Shown: positions 45,192-53,225 of the stretch, one piece after another
How positions within the stretch are numbered: the stretch's first letter is position 1
How the letters are laid out: each line of letters opens with the position of its first letter
Source of the DNA: Parerythrobacter jejuensis
GTDB taxonomy: Bacteria > Pseudomonadota > Alphaproteobacteria > Sphingomonadales > Sphingomonadaceae
Length of the DNA: 64,000 bases
Direction of reading: 5' to 3'
NCBI RefSeq assembly: GCF_039536765.1
Contig: NZ_BAAAZF010000001.1
Span: 1,798,001 to 1,862,000 of the forward strand
Program-made: the position numbers and the translations under genes
The notes under the pieces: generated by a model
Told to the model about the DNA's origin: nothing
The model's database searches: none
Seen by the model: the letters and a program-made list of their open reading frames with translations, nothing else

Positions 45192-46217
45192 TTATATGTT
45201 ATAAGTATCGGCTTTGTAGCGGGCCAGATTGGACGCATCGATGAACCATTCGATGGTTTCATCGAGGCCGCGGCCAAAGCCCTCATGATCCCCGTAATCC
45301 GGCGTCCAGCCTGCAAGATCTCGCGCTTTTTCATTGGAAGCCCAAAGCCGCTCAACCTCGCTCTTCTCCGGCCGCATGCGCTGGTCGTCGCTTGTGACCT
45401 TGATGCTCTTACCCATACGCTCAGCGATGAGCTTAGCGGTATCGCCAATGGAGATTTCGTAATTGCTCCCGACATTGATGACTTCACCAATCGCGCTGTC
45501 AGCTTCGGCGACCGCGCAAAACCCGCGCACAGTATCACGAACATAATTGAAGTCGCGCGTCGGATGCGTGGCTCCGAGTTTGATTTCCTCCTTGCCGGCA
45601 GCAAGCTGGGTGATGATTGTCGGAATGACCGCACGGGCGGATTGCCTTGGCCCATAGGTGTTGAAGGGACGAATTGTGGTCACCGGCGTATCAAACGACA
45701 AATAGAAGCTTTGAGCGATCTGATCTGCGCCGATCTTGCTAGCAGAGTAGGGCGACTGGCCTTGAAGGGGGTGCGCTTCATCGATGGGAACGTAGCGCGC
45801 GGTGCCATAAACTTCGCTCGTCGAAGTGTGCACGACGCGCTCAACCCCAAGGTCTCGAGCAGCCTGGACTATGTTCAGAGTGCCTTTGACGTTGGTATCG
45901 ACGTAGCTATCTGGCGAGTGGTAGGAGAAAGGGATAGCGATGAGCGCAGCGAGGTGCATAACGACGTCGCAGTCTTGCATGGCAGTCCGAACACCGTTGG
46001 GATCACGAATGTCCCCGGCAAATACATCGATTGAGCGCCGAACGGTTTCAGAGCTCTGGTCAAGCCAACCCCAACTGTTGAAGCTGTTGTAGTATACAAA
46101 CGCCCGGACGTCCGCCCCCTGCTCCACCAGATACTCGACGAGATGAGATCCGATAAAGCCATCGGCCCCAGTCACGAGTACGCGCTTGTTCTTCAGTTCC
46201 AATGTCTCGCCATCCAC
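45192..46217 (-). CDS. legB: NAD-dependent 4,6-dehydratase LegB
   Basis: This 341-residue extended SDR starts the legionaminic-acid route on (probably GDP-)GlcNAc. It has Val-Thr-Gly-Ala-Asp-Gly-Phe-Ile-Gly-Ser-His-Leu, then Tyr-Tyr-Asn-Ser-Phe-Asn-Ser-Trp-Gly-Trp-Leu-Asp, a stretch peculiar to LegB. Thr-Ser-Thr-Ser-Glu-Val-Tyr-Gly, Tyr-Ser-Ala-Ser-Lys (catalytic Tyr/Lys) and Asn-Thr-Tyr-Gly-Pro-Arg-Gln-Ser-Ala-Arg-Ala-Val follow. It is the first gene of the leg block, with a candidate promoter 34-61 bp upstream. The PtmE-like gene downstream supports a GDP-sugar rather than UDP-sugar substrate. Confidence 0.94.
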   Translation of the reverse strand: MDGETLELKNKRVLVTGADGFIGSHLVEYLVEQGADVRAFVYYNSFNSWGWLDQSSETVRRSIDVFAGDIRDPNGVRTAMQDCDVVMHLAALIAIPFSYHSPDSYVDTNVKGTLNIVQAARDLGVERVVHTSTSEVYGTARYVPIDEAHPLQGQSPYSASKIGADQIAQSFYLSFDTPVTTIRPFNTYGPRQSARAVIPTIITQLAAGKEEIKLGATHPTRDFNYVRDTVRGFCAVAEADSAIGEVINVGSNYEISIGDTAKLIAERMGKSIKVTSDDQRMRPEKSEVERLWASNEKARDLAGWTPDYGDHEGFGRGLDETIEWFIDASNLARYKADTYNI

Positions 46218-46250
46218 ATTAATAATTCTGACTTCGAGGGTCAGCCCGGG

Positions 46251-46278
46251 CCTATAGCGATTTCCGAACCAGTAGCAA
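46251..46278 (-). promoter_or_regulatory. Candidate internal promoter before legB
   Basis: On the minus strand TTGCTA (46278-46273) and TATAGG (46256-46251) are 16 bp apart, in the 87-bp gap before legB. This gap is one of the larger ones in the minus-strand run, so a separate start for the leg block is plausible. Confidence 0.4.
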
Positions 46279-46304
46279 TCGCTTTCCGGGTATGTGCGGC
46301 TAGC

Positions 46305-47513
46305 TCAGGATCTGGTCAATTCGACCGCATTGATGATGACCGCAGCTGGCTCGGAAGCCCGCGTGTTACGACCATAAACCTGGACCATCTGGAACGGGCA
46401 AGAAGCAGGGATGACAACAGTCTCGCCAGTTTCGGAAGTCCATATGTCTGGGAAGGATTGCCCATCTGCACAGCGGATCCGCCAAAGCAAACTTCCGCCA
46501 TTCTCGGACGTTTCCCGCCTGTCGATTTGATAGCTGCCAGCCGGAAGCGCCATCAATCTTGACAGCGCAAGCTCTTCAATTCCGGCGCCAATGTCGATCT
46601 TCGCAAGTGGCACGTCCTCCGCCTGGCCCGGCTCAAGATTCAGTTCGGCCAAAACGTTTTCTTGCGCGCCAGCAGTCCAGGCAAAGGCGCCAATTTCAGG
46701 ATCGACCGTCTCCGAAGCAAATCCAAACTTCGCCAGAAGCCTCGTATCTTTGGTCGGCAGGGCCTCCAGAAGTGAAAGGGCTTCAGGATACTGGCCCTGC
46801 GCAATAAGTTTTGAAAGCGTGCGTCCTGCAATCCTCGGAGTCAGCTCTTGGAGCACATCTGGCTCAAGCTTTAAAAGCACCTTCTGAACTGCATCAGCCT
46901 CGGAAGACTGATCCACGGCATGAATCAAGAAAGGCGCGGTCCAATCGCGCCCTTCATTGAATTTCGGCGCCAAGGCAGCACGAAACTCCTCGAAGCGCAA
47001 AGCCTGCGCGATGAGGCCAAACAGGAGCGGCTGACGATCACCAGCTGTCCTCACCGCCGTATCCAAGTGTTTGATCGCTTGGTCGAAATCGCTCATTTGC
47101 AGATTGGTCTGGAACAAAAGAAGCTGTCCGCCAAGGTCGCGACGGTTGATACGGTCGGATAGCAAGCCAAGCCTTAGGGCATCATCATAATCTTCGCTGC
47201 CATAGCGCTGCATAGCAATTGCAGTAATGCCGGTTGCGTTGAGAGGGTTTTCCAGCAGCGCGCCCCGGCCGACAAGCGCAAGGCTTGGGTCAGACTGCTC
47301 CAACTCTTCGGCCGCGATATCGCGCATCGTCGAATTGAGACGTGCCTGACCGACACTTGTGAGGCCAACGGATTGCGTCAGTTGGGGGTTGGAAAAGACA
47401 AATACCTCGCCGACAGCAGCCATAAAGGAGATAACCGCGAGCAAGACGCCAAGAAGGATCCCAAAGGTCTTGCGGGCTGGACTGATCCCTGTCGCTTCTT
47501 TGTCAAGGCTCAT
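46305..47513 (-). CDS. Inner-membrane protein with helical repeats, unknown, in polysaccharide operon
   Basis: This 402-residue protein has a basic N-terminus, one membrane helix (about 17-40, Leu-Leu-Gly-Val-Leu-Leu-Ala-Val) and a long extracytoplasmic part. Residues about 55-270 look like alpha-helical (TPR-like) repeats with regular Ala/Leu spacing, for example Tyr-Asp-Asp-Ala-Leu-Arg-Leu-Gly-Leu-Leu. The last 100 residues look beta-rich, with two cysteines (Arg-Cys-Ala-Asp and Ser-Cys-Pro-Phe). I recognise no family. It lies 12 bp after the tyrosine autokinase gene, so it may scaffold or regulate polymer export or chain length. That is inference from place only. Confidence 0.75.
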   Translation of the reverse strand: MSLDKEATGISPARKTFGILLGVLLAVISFMAAVGEVFVFSNPQLTQSVGLTSVGQARLNSTMRDIAAEELEQSDPSLALVGRGALLENPLNATGITAIAMQRYGSEDYDDALRLGLLSDRINRRDLGGQLLLFQTNLQMSDFDQAIKHLDTAVRTAGDRQPLLFGLIAQALRFEEFRAALAPKFNEGRDWTAPFLIHAVDQSSEADAVQKVLLKLEPDVLQELTPRIAGRTLSKLIAQGQYPEALSLLEALPTKDTRLLAKFGFASETVDPEIGAFAWTAGAQENVLAELNLEPGQAEDVPLAKIDIGAGIEELALSRLMALPAGSYQIDRRETSENGGSLLWRIRCADGQSFPDIWTSETGETVVIPASCPFQMVQVYGRNTRASEPAAVIINAVELTRS

Positions 47514-47525
47514 GGCGGAAGCAGC

Positions 47526-49733
47526 CTAAAGGTCCTGATCGCCGGAGTTGCCATAGCCATAGCCATAGCCATAGCCATAGCCGTGGGCTTGCTCATCAAT
47601 CTTGGTAAGGACTACTCCCAAAACGTTAACCTGAACGGCATGGAGGCGATTGATAGAGGCGTTTATCTCACGTGCTGGCGCGCCAGCCACTTCGGAAACG
47701 AAGACACAACCTTCTACCTCGCGCGCAAGGAGCGGCGCATCGGCAAGTCCAAGCACCGGAGGCGCATCAATAATGACAAGATCGTATTCGGACGACAGGC
47801 TATCGATGAGCTGCTTGGTGCGGTCCGAGCTCAGCAGTTCAGCTGGGTTCGGAGGTTTCGGTCCTGTCGATATGACAGACAGGTTCTTGAACGAACTGTC
47901 CTGTACAAGGCCACGCCAATCATCATCACCCGCGAGGTAGTTGGCATATCCCCGTTCGTTGCTGGTGCCGACAAATAGGTGCACGGATGGTGAGCGGAGA
48001 TCACCGTCCACCAAGAGCACACGCTTGCCGGCTCTCGCAATGATAAGCGCCAGGGCCGTCGAAGAAATGGTCTTGCCTTCATTCGGCTTAGTGCTCGTGA
48101 ACACAAGCGATCGAGGCAATCCTCGAGGTGACGAGAATGCAAGGTTGGACCAAATCGTCGTATATGCCTCTGACAGTTCACTCTTCGGATCTTGTAGATC
48201 GGCAAGCGTGAAGTCCGCGACGCGCGGCACTCCGCCGAGCAGTGTTTGGCCCAGTAAGTTTGCCACGTCGCGGGGACTCTCGAGACCCTCGTCTATCTGC
48301 TCGAGAGCGAAGACCAGGCCGCCTGACAGTATAAGACCCGCCAATAATGCCAGCGCCATATTGATTGGCAGATTGGGTGACGAAGGCTCGTCTGGAACCT
48401 CTGCCCGGTCAACGATTGAGATATTGTTCAAACCAACCCCTGCTGCACCAATCTCCTTGAAGCGTTGCAACAAGCCATTGTAGAGTTCGCGGCTGGTATC
48501 AACATCTCGCCGATAAATGTTGTATTGAATCCCAGCGCGGCGTTGGGATTCCAGTTCAAGTTTCAAATCTGTGACCCGCTGCCGCAGATCATTTTCTCGC
48601 CGCAGGGCTTCGCGATACTCGTCCGCCCTGGCGCTCGAGCGTATATTGCGCACTCGCGCCTCTTCCTGCGCAATGCTGCGGTCAAGCTCACGCAATTGTT
48701 GCTGCGACGCCTCTAGCGCAGGGTAACCCTCCTCGAACTGTGTCTTCAGCCGTTCAACTTCGGCAGAAAGCTCCGCTCGACGCTGTCGAAGCGTACCAAT
48801 CGAAGTGTTTGCAAGCAGCTCTGCACTTAGCGAACTGGAGGCCTCCTTTGCTCTACTCTCAGCGCGGACGCGTTCAGCGATTGCACCGACCAGGGCTTGG
48901 TTGAGCGCCTCCAAATTGCTGGCCAGCAAAGTCCGCTCGCCTTCAACCGTCCCATCGCTCGATCCGACGACTGTTATGATGTCATTATTTGCGGCGTAAT
49001 TGACGATGTTTCGCTCGGATTCCTCCAGGCGCACACGCAGTGTCTGCAACCTCTCCTCGAGGAATTCACGCGCTGAGGAAGCCGAAGAATATCGCCTGTC
49101 GAGGTTCGACTGGATATACTCTTCAACCCAGGCGTTTGCGATGGACGCCGAAATTTCCGGAGAGGTGGACCTGTAGGCTACGTCGATCAATGCCGATCCA
49201 CGCAAGGGTCTGATGCTCAAATGGTCCAGCAGAAGCTCAACCACTTGCTTTTCGCGCTCCGCGCGGTCCGCCGCGCTAAGCGCTATGTTGGCAGTCGCAA
49301 AGTCATTGCCATCTTCAGGCGCGGCACCATGCGTGTCAAAAAATCGCTCGTTGGCGGCCAGTTTCAACTTCTTCGAAACACGCATCGCCAAAGAGCGCGA
49401 TTCCAGCAGCGAATATTGAGTTTGGTAGAATTCAAGATCGCGACTCGCGTCGGAAGATTCCAAGCCGTCGCCCGTGCTGATTTCCCGCTTTTCTCTATCA
49501 ATTTCAATTCGGGATATCGCCGTATACTGCTTCGGCATGAGCAACGTCGCGACCAAGCCCATCATGATGGCCCCGACCACAACACCGGCAATTACGAAAC
49601 GCCTGCGCTTGAGGATATTCCAATAGTGCAGGAGGGCTGGCCCAAGAGCCGCCCCTTGTGGGTCGGCCGTGAGCAGAGCCGGATCAGCCTCGAATTGAGT
49701 AGACTCGGCCTCTGAGCGGGCGTTCTGTGACAT
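47526..49733 (-). CDS. Polysaccharide chain-length/tyrosine autokinase (Wzc-like)
   Basis: This 735-residue BY-kinase is fused to a Wzz domain. N-terminal helix 44-66, a long periplasmic coiled-coil region (about 150-430) and a second helix (about 457-477) frame the Wzz part. The cytoplasmic kinase has a Walker A in Thr-Lys-Pro-Asn-Glu-Gly-Lys-Thr (548-555), Walker A' Val-Leu-Leu-Val-Asp-Gly-Asp (572-578) and Walker B Val-Ile-Ile-Asp-Ala-Pro-Pro (653-659). The tail (719-728) has five alternating Tyr-Gly units, the phosphoacceptor cluster. It controls polymer length and export with the Wza-like protein, whose gene lies 12 bp upstream. Confidence 0.93.
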   Translation of the reverse strand: MSQNARSEAESTQFEADPALLTADPQGAALGPALLHYWNILKRRRFVIAGVVVGAIMMGLVATLLMPKQYTAISRIEIDREKREISTGDGLESSDASRDLEFYQTQYSLLESRSLAMRVSKKLKLAANERFFDTHGAAPEDGNDFATANIALSAADRAEREKQVVELLLDHLSIRPLRGSALIDVAYRSTSPEISASIANAWVEEYIQSNLDRRYSSASSAREFLEERLQTLRVRLEESERNIVNYAANNDIITVVGSSDGTVEGERTLLASNLEALNQALVGAIAERVRAESRAKEASSSLSAELLANTSIGTLRQRRAELSAEVERLKTQFEEGYPALEASQQQLRELDRSIAQEEARVRNIRSSARADEYREALRRENDLRQRVTDLKLELESQRRAGIQYNIYRRDVDTSRELYNGLLQRFKEIGAAGVGLNNISIVDRAEVPDEPSSPNLPINMALALLAGLILSGGLVFALEQIDEGLESPRDVANLLGQTLLGGVPRVADFTLADLQDPKSELSEAYTTIWSNLAFSSPRGLPRSLVFTSTKPNEGKTISSTALALIIARAGKRVLLVDGDLRSPSVHLFVGTSNERGYANYLAGDDDWRGLVQDSSFKNLSVISTGPKPPNPAELLSSDRTKQLIDSLSSEYDLVIIDAPPVLGLADAPLLAREVEGCVFVSEVAGAPAREINASINRLHAVQVNVLGVVLTKIDEQAHGYGYGYGYGYGNSGDQDL
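47551..47580 (-). repeat. Five-copy hexanucleotide repeat coding the Tyr-Gly tail of the kinase
   Basis: CCATAG is repeated five times exactly on the plus strand, reading CTATGG on the coding strand. In frame it gives alternating Tyr and Gly at the C-terminus of the autokinase. Copy changes keep the frame and would change the number of phosphoacceptor tyrosines. Confidence 0.9.
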
Positions 49734-49745
49734 GGCTTTCGTGAC

Positions 49746-50468
49746 CTATCGGGTAAGCAAGATTACAAGAGGGCTAAGGAGAGCAGCGCCCTGTACGATC
49801 ATGCTGAACGCCCTGCGAGATGGCGAATCTCCGACAACCACGACATCATTGGCAAAGATCGAGGGATCAGAATAGGTCCCTGCCCGCAATGCGCGCAGAT
49901 CATATACCCCGACCATGCGCTGATCGCCGACATTTCTAAAGACAAGAACCTCGTTGAGGCGAGCGAACTCAGATGGCCCTTGCGCCAAGGCCACAGCTCT
50001 CAACAGTGTCATGTTTCCTTCGACAGGGAACATCCCCGGCTGCTTGACCTCACCCTCGACAGTGACGAGCTGGCTCCTGATATCCACTGCATTGATCGCC
50101 ACATCGGGATTACGGACCTTCTTCTGCTTCAGTAAGCCTTCGATAGTGGATGAAAGCTCAGAAGGCGTCCGGCCGGCCGCTCGCACTGTTCCCGCAAGCG
50201 GCACTGCAATGTTGCCCGCTGTATCAATCTGAACATCTTCAGCAGACAGAGCTCCAATACCAAAGACGACGACGTCGATCTTGTCCAAAGGCCCAAGCAC
50301 GAATTCCCGCGGTGCCGGGCTCGTGTCTGCAACCCCGGGGGCTGGCAGGCCTTCGCCACGAACAATTTCCAAGCCCGCACCTGGAGCAAGCGCTGAACCG
50401 CCTCCAAAGCAGGCAGAGAGGCTCAACGCCAATCCAACGGCCGCTATCATTCGTAGCTGTTCAAACAC
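49746..50468 (-). CDS. Wza-like polysaccharide export lipoprotein
   Basis: This protein of about 240 residues has a lipobox (Leu-Ser-Leu-Ser-Ala-Cys) and the polysaccharide-export (Poly_export) domain with Leu-Gly-Pro-Leu-Asp-Lys-Ile-Asp-Val-Val-Val-Phe. Ile-Asp-Thr-Ala-Gly-Asn-Ile-Ala-Val-Pro-Leu-Ala-Gly is the family strand. An SLBB-like part follows (Val-Thr-Val-Glu-Gly-Glu-Val-Lys-Gln-Pro-Gly-Met-Phe-Pro), then a hydrophobic C-terminal segment. It is shorter than E. coli Wza, as in alphaproteobacterial exporters. GTG 50468 is taken as the start; ATG 50453 or TTG 50507 are possible and none has a strong site. Confidence 0.9.
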   Translation of the reverse strand: MFEQLRMIAAVGLALSLSACFGGGSALAPGAGLEIVRGEGLPAPGVADTSPAPREFVLGPLDKIDVVVFGIGALSAEDVQIDTAGNIAVPLAGTVRAAGRTPSELSSTIEGLLKQKKVRNPDVAINAVDIRSQLVTVEGEVKQPGMFPVEGNMTLLRAVALAQGPSEFARLNEVLVFRNVGDQRMVGVYDLRALRAGTYSDPSIFANDVVVVGDSPSRRAFSMIVQGAALLSPLVILLTR

Positions 50469-50510
50469 GTATTTAGAAATCCTCAGATGATGAGTGAACT
50501 GAGCCAAGCC

Positions 50511-51887
50511 TCAGCCTCTTGCCAAAGGTTTTTGCCTCCTAAGGCAGACCAAGGCAAAAGCAAAGAGGCAAGACAGGATCGGCGTCCGCAATGGATAGTC
50601 AAAAACACTGGTAAGCGCGAGGAAAGAGATCAACGCAATCGCTAGATAGCCGAGCAGCGCGCCCTTCCCGCGGTCATTCCTTCGAATGAGCTCGATTGCA
50701 TTGGTGCCAACGACAACCACAAGCATCGACAGCAGAAATAGGCCCGGCAACCCTGCAACCATGACAACTTCGAGCCAATCATTATGGGCGTGATTGAGAT
50801 ACTTTTCACTGAGCAACGCATCCGGCTCGTAGACTTTATAGACCTCAACAAATGAACCGATCCCAGAGCCAATCGGAAAGTGATCCCACGTGCTCGCAAG
50901 AATTGGCCGCCAGACCTGGAAGCGGATATTGTCCAGAGCACCATCTTCCGAACCAAGCCGATCAAATGTGGTGGTTTGCGCAGCCACGACCGTCACAATG
51001 CCCAGCAAAATGACAGCGAGAAAGCCCGCCACCATCAGCTTGCGCCGCTCTTTTGCTGGCAAATTCCTATCACCTGCTTTTCGGCCGGATACCCGCTGGT
51101 AAATCAATACCGCAGCAAGAATGCCAAGAACCCCAACGACCAATCCCATGCGGGATCCGGTAATGATGATAAGCGGCACAAGCGGAAGTGCGCATATCAT
51201 CGCGAGCATGCTGCGAAAGCGCGCATGCTCGACGGTACGCGCAGGCCAAGCGGCAAAGACACCGAGCATTGGCAGGAGCATGGCCAGCAAGAATGCCTGG
51301 TGGTTACGGTTTGCAAACAAGCCAACGGAAAATTCAGGATTGGTGATCCGATAGGTGTAGAAGGCGTCGCCTCCCGCAGCCTGGATAATGCCAAAGGCCG
51401 CACTAACGCCCCCCAAGGCCAAAATCAGTGTCAGGAGCCTGAACAACGAGTCATGGTCGAGCCGTATCAGCAATAGAAAAAATGCAGCAGGAACCATCAA
51501 TGAGAAGAGGGCATTGGCGGCCTCGCCAGGCACCGGAGAAATGGGTCGCCAAACCCCTTCCAATCCAATCGTCGAATCGATCTCAGCGATCAGTTCTCTG
51601 CCCGGCAACGATTGCCAGATCGCGGGAGGCAAAGGAATAAGATGGATGAATGCCAAGCCAGCCGAGGCGACAATTATGAACCAAATTGCCCGGAGACCTT
51701 CAAAGTCAGCCCTGAGCGACGTAACAATGCCGTAGGCCAAGAGCAGTCCTGCCATCGGACGCAGAAGAACAAGCGATGAGATGTCAGACCGCGAGCCACC
51801 CCCCATGGCAAAGACTGCCACAAGAAACGCTGCTGCCAGCGAAAACGCAATCAGCTGGCGCTGCGATGCTGTTTTACTTTTCAACAT
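50511..51887 (-). CDS. O-antigen ligase family membrane protein (Wzy_C/WaaL-like)
   Basis: This 458-residue protein has about 12 helices and a large periplasmic loop that carries Arg-Phe-Gln-Val-Trp-Arg-Pro-Ile-Leu and Pro-Ile-Gly-Ser-Gly-Ile-Gly-Ser-Phe. His-Ala-His-Asn-Asp-Trp-Leu-Glu follows: the His-x-His-Asn block is the Wzy_C/ligase signature. It could be the ligase joining polymer to lipid A core or the polymerase itself, and the Wzy-like gene at 35495 takes the other role. It is probably the first gene of the minus-strand polysaccharide run. 124 bp separate it from the wecB stop, with no terminator that I can see. Confidence 0.88.
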   Translation of the reverse strand: MLKSKTASQRQLIAFSLAAAFLVAVFAMGGGSRSDISSLVLLRPMAGLLLAYGIVTSLRADFEGLRAIWFIIVASAGLAFIHLIPLPPAIWQSLPGRELIAEIDSTIGLEGVWRPISPVPGEAANALFSLMVPAAFFLLLIRLDHDSLFRLLTLILALGGVSAAFGIIQAAGGDAFYTYRITNPEFSVGLFANRNHQAFLLAMLLPMLGVFAAWPARTVEHARFRSMLAMICALPLVPLIIITGSRMGLVVGVLGILAAVLIYQRVSGRKAGDRNLPAKERRKLMVAGFLAVILLGIVTVVAAQTTTFDRLGSEDGALDNIRFQVWRPILASTWDHFPIGSGIGSFVEVYKVYEPDALLSEKYLNHAHNDWLEVVMVAGLPGLFLLSMLVVVVGTNAIELIRRNDRGKGALLGYLAIALISFLALTSVFDYPLRTPILSCLFAFALVCLRRQKPLARG

Positions 51888-52011
51888 ATGATCTGGTGAG
51901 TGACTCTAGCTAACCGCTCGGCCAGAACGCGACCTACCCGTCGTTCACTAGCAGATCGCATTCCCTTTGCAAGGCGGCAGGGCTGGCACCAGGGGCCAGA
52001 ACAGGAGCCAG

Positions 52012-53133
52012 TCAGCCTGCAAGCATATCCGCAATCCGCAGGGCCGATTTGCCATCGCCAAACGGATTGTGCGCCCGCGCCATCTCGGCATAGGCATTCT
52101 CGTCATCAAGCAGGCGCTCGACTTCGCGCACGATCGCTTCTTCGTCGGTACCGACAAGTTTGGCCGTTCCGGCCTCGACGCCTTCGGGCCGCTCTGTCGT
52201 CTCGCGCATGACCAGCACCGGTTTACCAAGCGCAGGCGCCTCTTCCTGCACCCCGCCGCTATCGGTCAGCATCAGCGTGCAGATATCGAGCAGCCGCGCA
52301 AAATGGGGATAATCAAGCGGTTCGAGCAAGGCGACATTGTCCAGCCCTTCCAGCTCACCCTGCATGATTTCGCGCACATTGGGATTGAGGTGGACCGGGA
52401 ATATCAGCGCAACATCCTCGCGCGCCGCGAGCCGCCGGATCGCATTGGCAATCGCGCGCATGCCGTCACCGAAATTCTCACGCCGGTGGGACGTCACACC
52501 GATGATCCGCTTGCCGGCAAAGCGCGCTTCGACACCGGCCAGGTCTCCGGCGAGCTGGGGTTCGGCGGCAACCTTGGAAGTGATCCAGTGCAAGGCATCG
52601 ATCACGGTATTGCCGGTCACATGCACACTGGCAGGGTCGACATTCTCGCGTTTGAGAGCGTTGGCAGAGGTTTCGGTCGGGGCGGCGTGCAAGGCGGCGA
52701 AACTGCCGATGACCTTGCGATTCACCTCTTCAGGCCAGGGGTGATAGATATCGCCGCTGCGCAGGCCAGCCTCGACATGGCAGACCGGAATCTTCCGATA
52801 GTAAGCGGCAAGCGCGCCGCACATGGCGGTGGCAGTATCGCCCTGGACGATGACCCAGTCGGGCTGTTCCTTATCGAGCACTTCGCCGATCCCAGTCAGC
52901 AGGCGTGCGGTCAGCGCATCGAGTGACTGGTTAGGCTGCATTACATCAAGATCATGATGCGGCTGAATGTCAGCGATTTGCAGGACCTGGTCGAGCATAC
53001 CGCGATGCTGGCCGGAGACGAGAACGCGGCTGTCAAACCGGTCATCGGCATCCAGGACATGCACGAGGGGGAAGAGTTTGATCGCTTCGGGACGCGTGCC
53101 GAAGACCGTGATAACTTTGCGGGTTTCGCTCAT
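52012..53133 (-). CDS. wecB: UDP-N-acetylglucosamine 2-epimerase (non-hydrolysing)
   Basis: This 373-residue GT-B-fold enzyme interconverts UDP-GlcNAc and UDP-ManNAc. Visible are Phe-Gly-Thr-Arg-Pro-Glu-Ala-Ile-Lys, Ser-Gly-Gln-His, Val-Gln-Gly-Asp-Thr-x-Thr-Ala, His-Val-Glu-Ala-Gly-Leu-Arg-Ser, Pro-Glu-Glu-x-Asn-Arg, Thr-Ser-His-Arg-Arg-Glu-Asn-Phe-Gly and Asp-Ser-Gly-Gly-Val-Gln-Glu-Glu-Ala. It is more GC-rich by eye than the genes at 21.5-51.9 kb, so it may belong to the core genome. It supplies WecC. ATG 53133 is chosen over an in-frame start at 53169, which lacks homology-like sequence. Confidence 0.94.
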   Translation of the reverse strand: MSETRKVITVFGTRPEAIKLFPLVHVLDADDRFDSRVLVSGQHRGMLDQVLQIADIQPHHDLDVMQPNQSLDALTARLLTGIGEVLDKEQPDWVIVQGDTATAMCGALAAYYRKIPVCHVEAGLRSGDIYHPWPEEVNRKVIGSFAALHAAPTETSANALKRENVDPASVHVTGNTVIDALHWITSKVAAEPQLAGDLAGVEARFAGKRIIGVTSHRRENFGDGMRAIANAIRRLAAREDVALIFPVHLNPNVREIMQGELEGLDNVALLEPLDYPHFARLLDICTLMLTDSGGVQEEAPALGKPVLVMRETTERPEGVEAGTAKLVGTDEEAIVREVERLLDDENAYAEMARAHNPFGDGKSALRIADMLAG

Positions 53134-53225
53134 GCGCGCAGCCTTAGTGGGGCCAGTGGGCCCACGCAACGCACAAGTTCAAGGCAGGTGCGCTGTGGAA
53201 GGGGGCGGTAGTGCGGCTGCCGGGA

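Noticed and set aside
39267-46217. Calling the leg block a sialic (neuABC) or pseudaminic pathway
   Set aside because: A LegB/LegC dehydratase-aminotransferase pair rules out plain sialic acid, and the hydrolysing 2-epimerase with a PtmE-like enzyme does not fit PseB/PseC/PseG.
53204-53213. ops-like GGCGGTAGTG on the plus strand
   Set aside because: Genes around it are on the minus strand, so a transcript carrying it would not lead into the polysaccharide locus.
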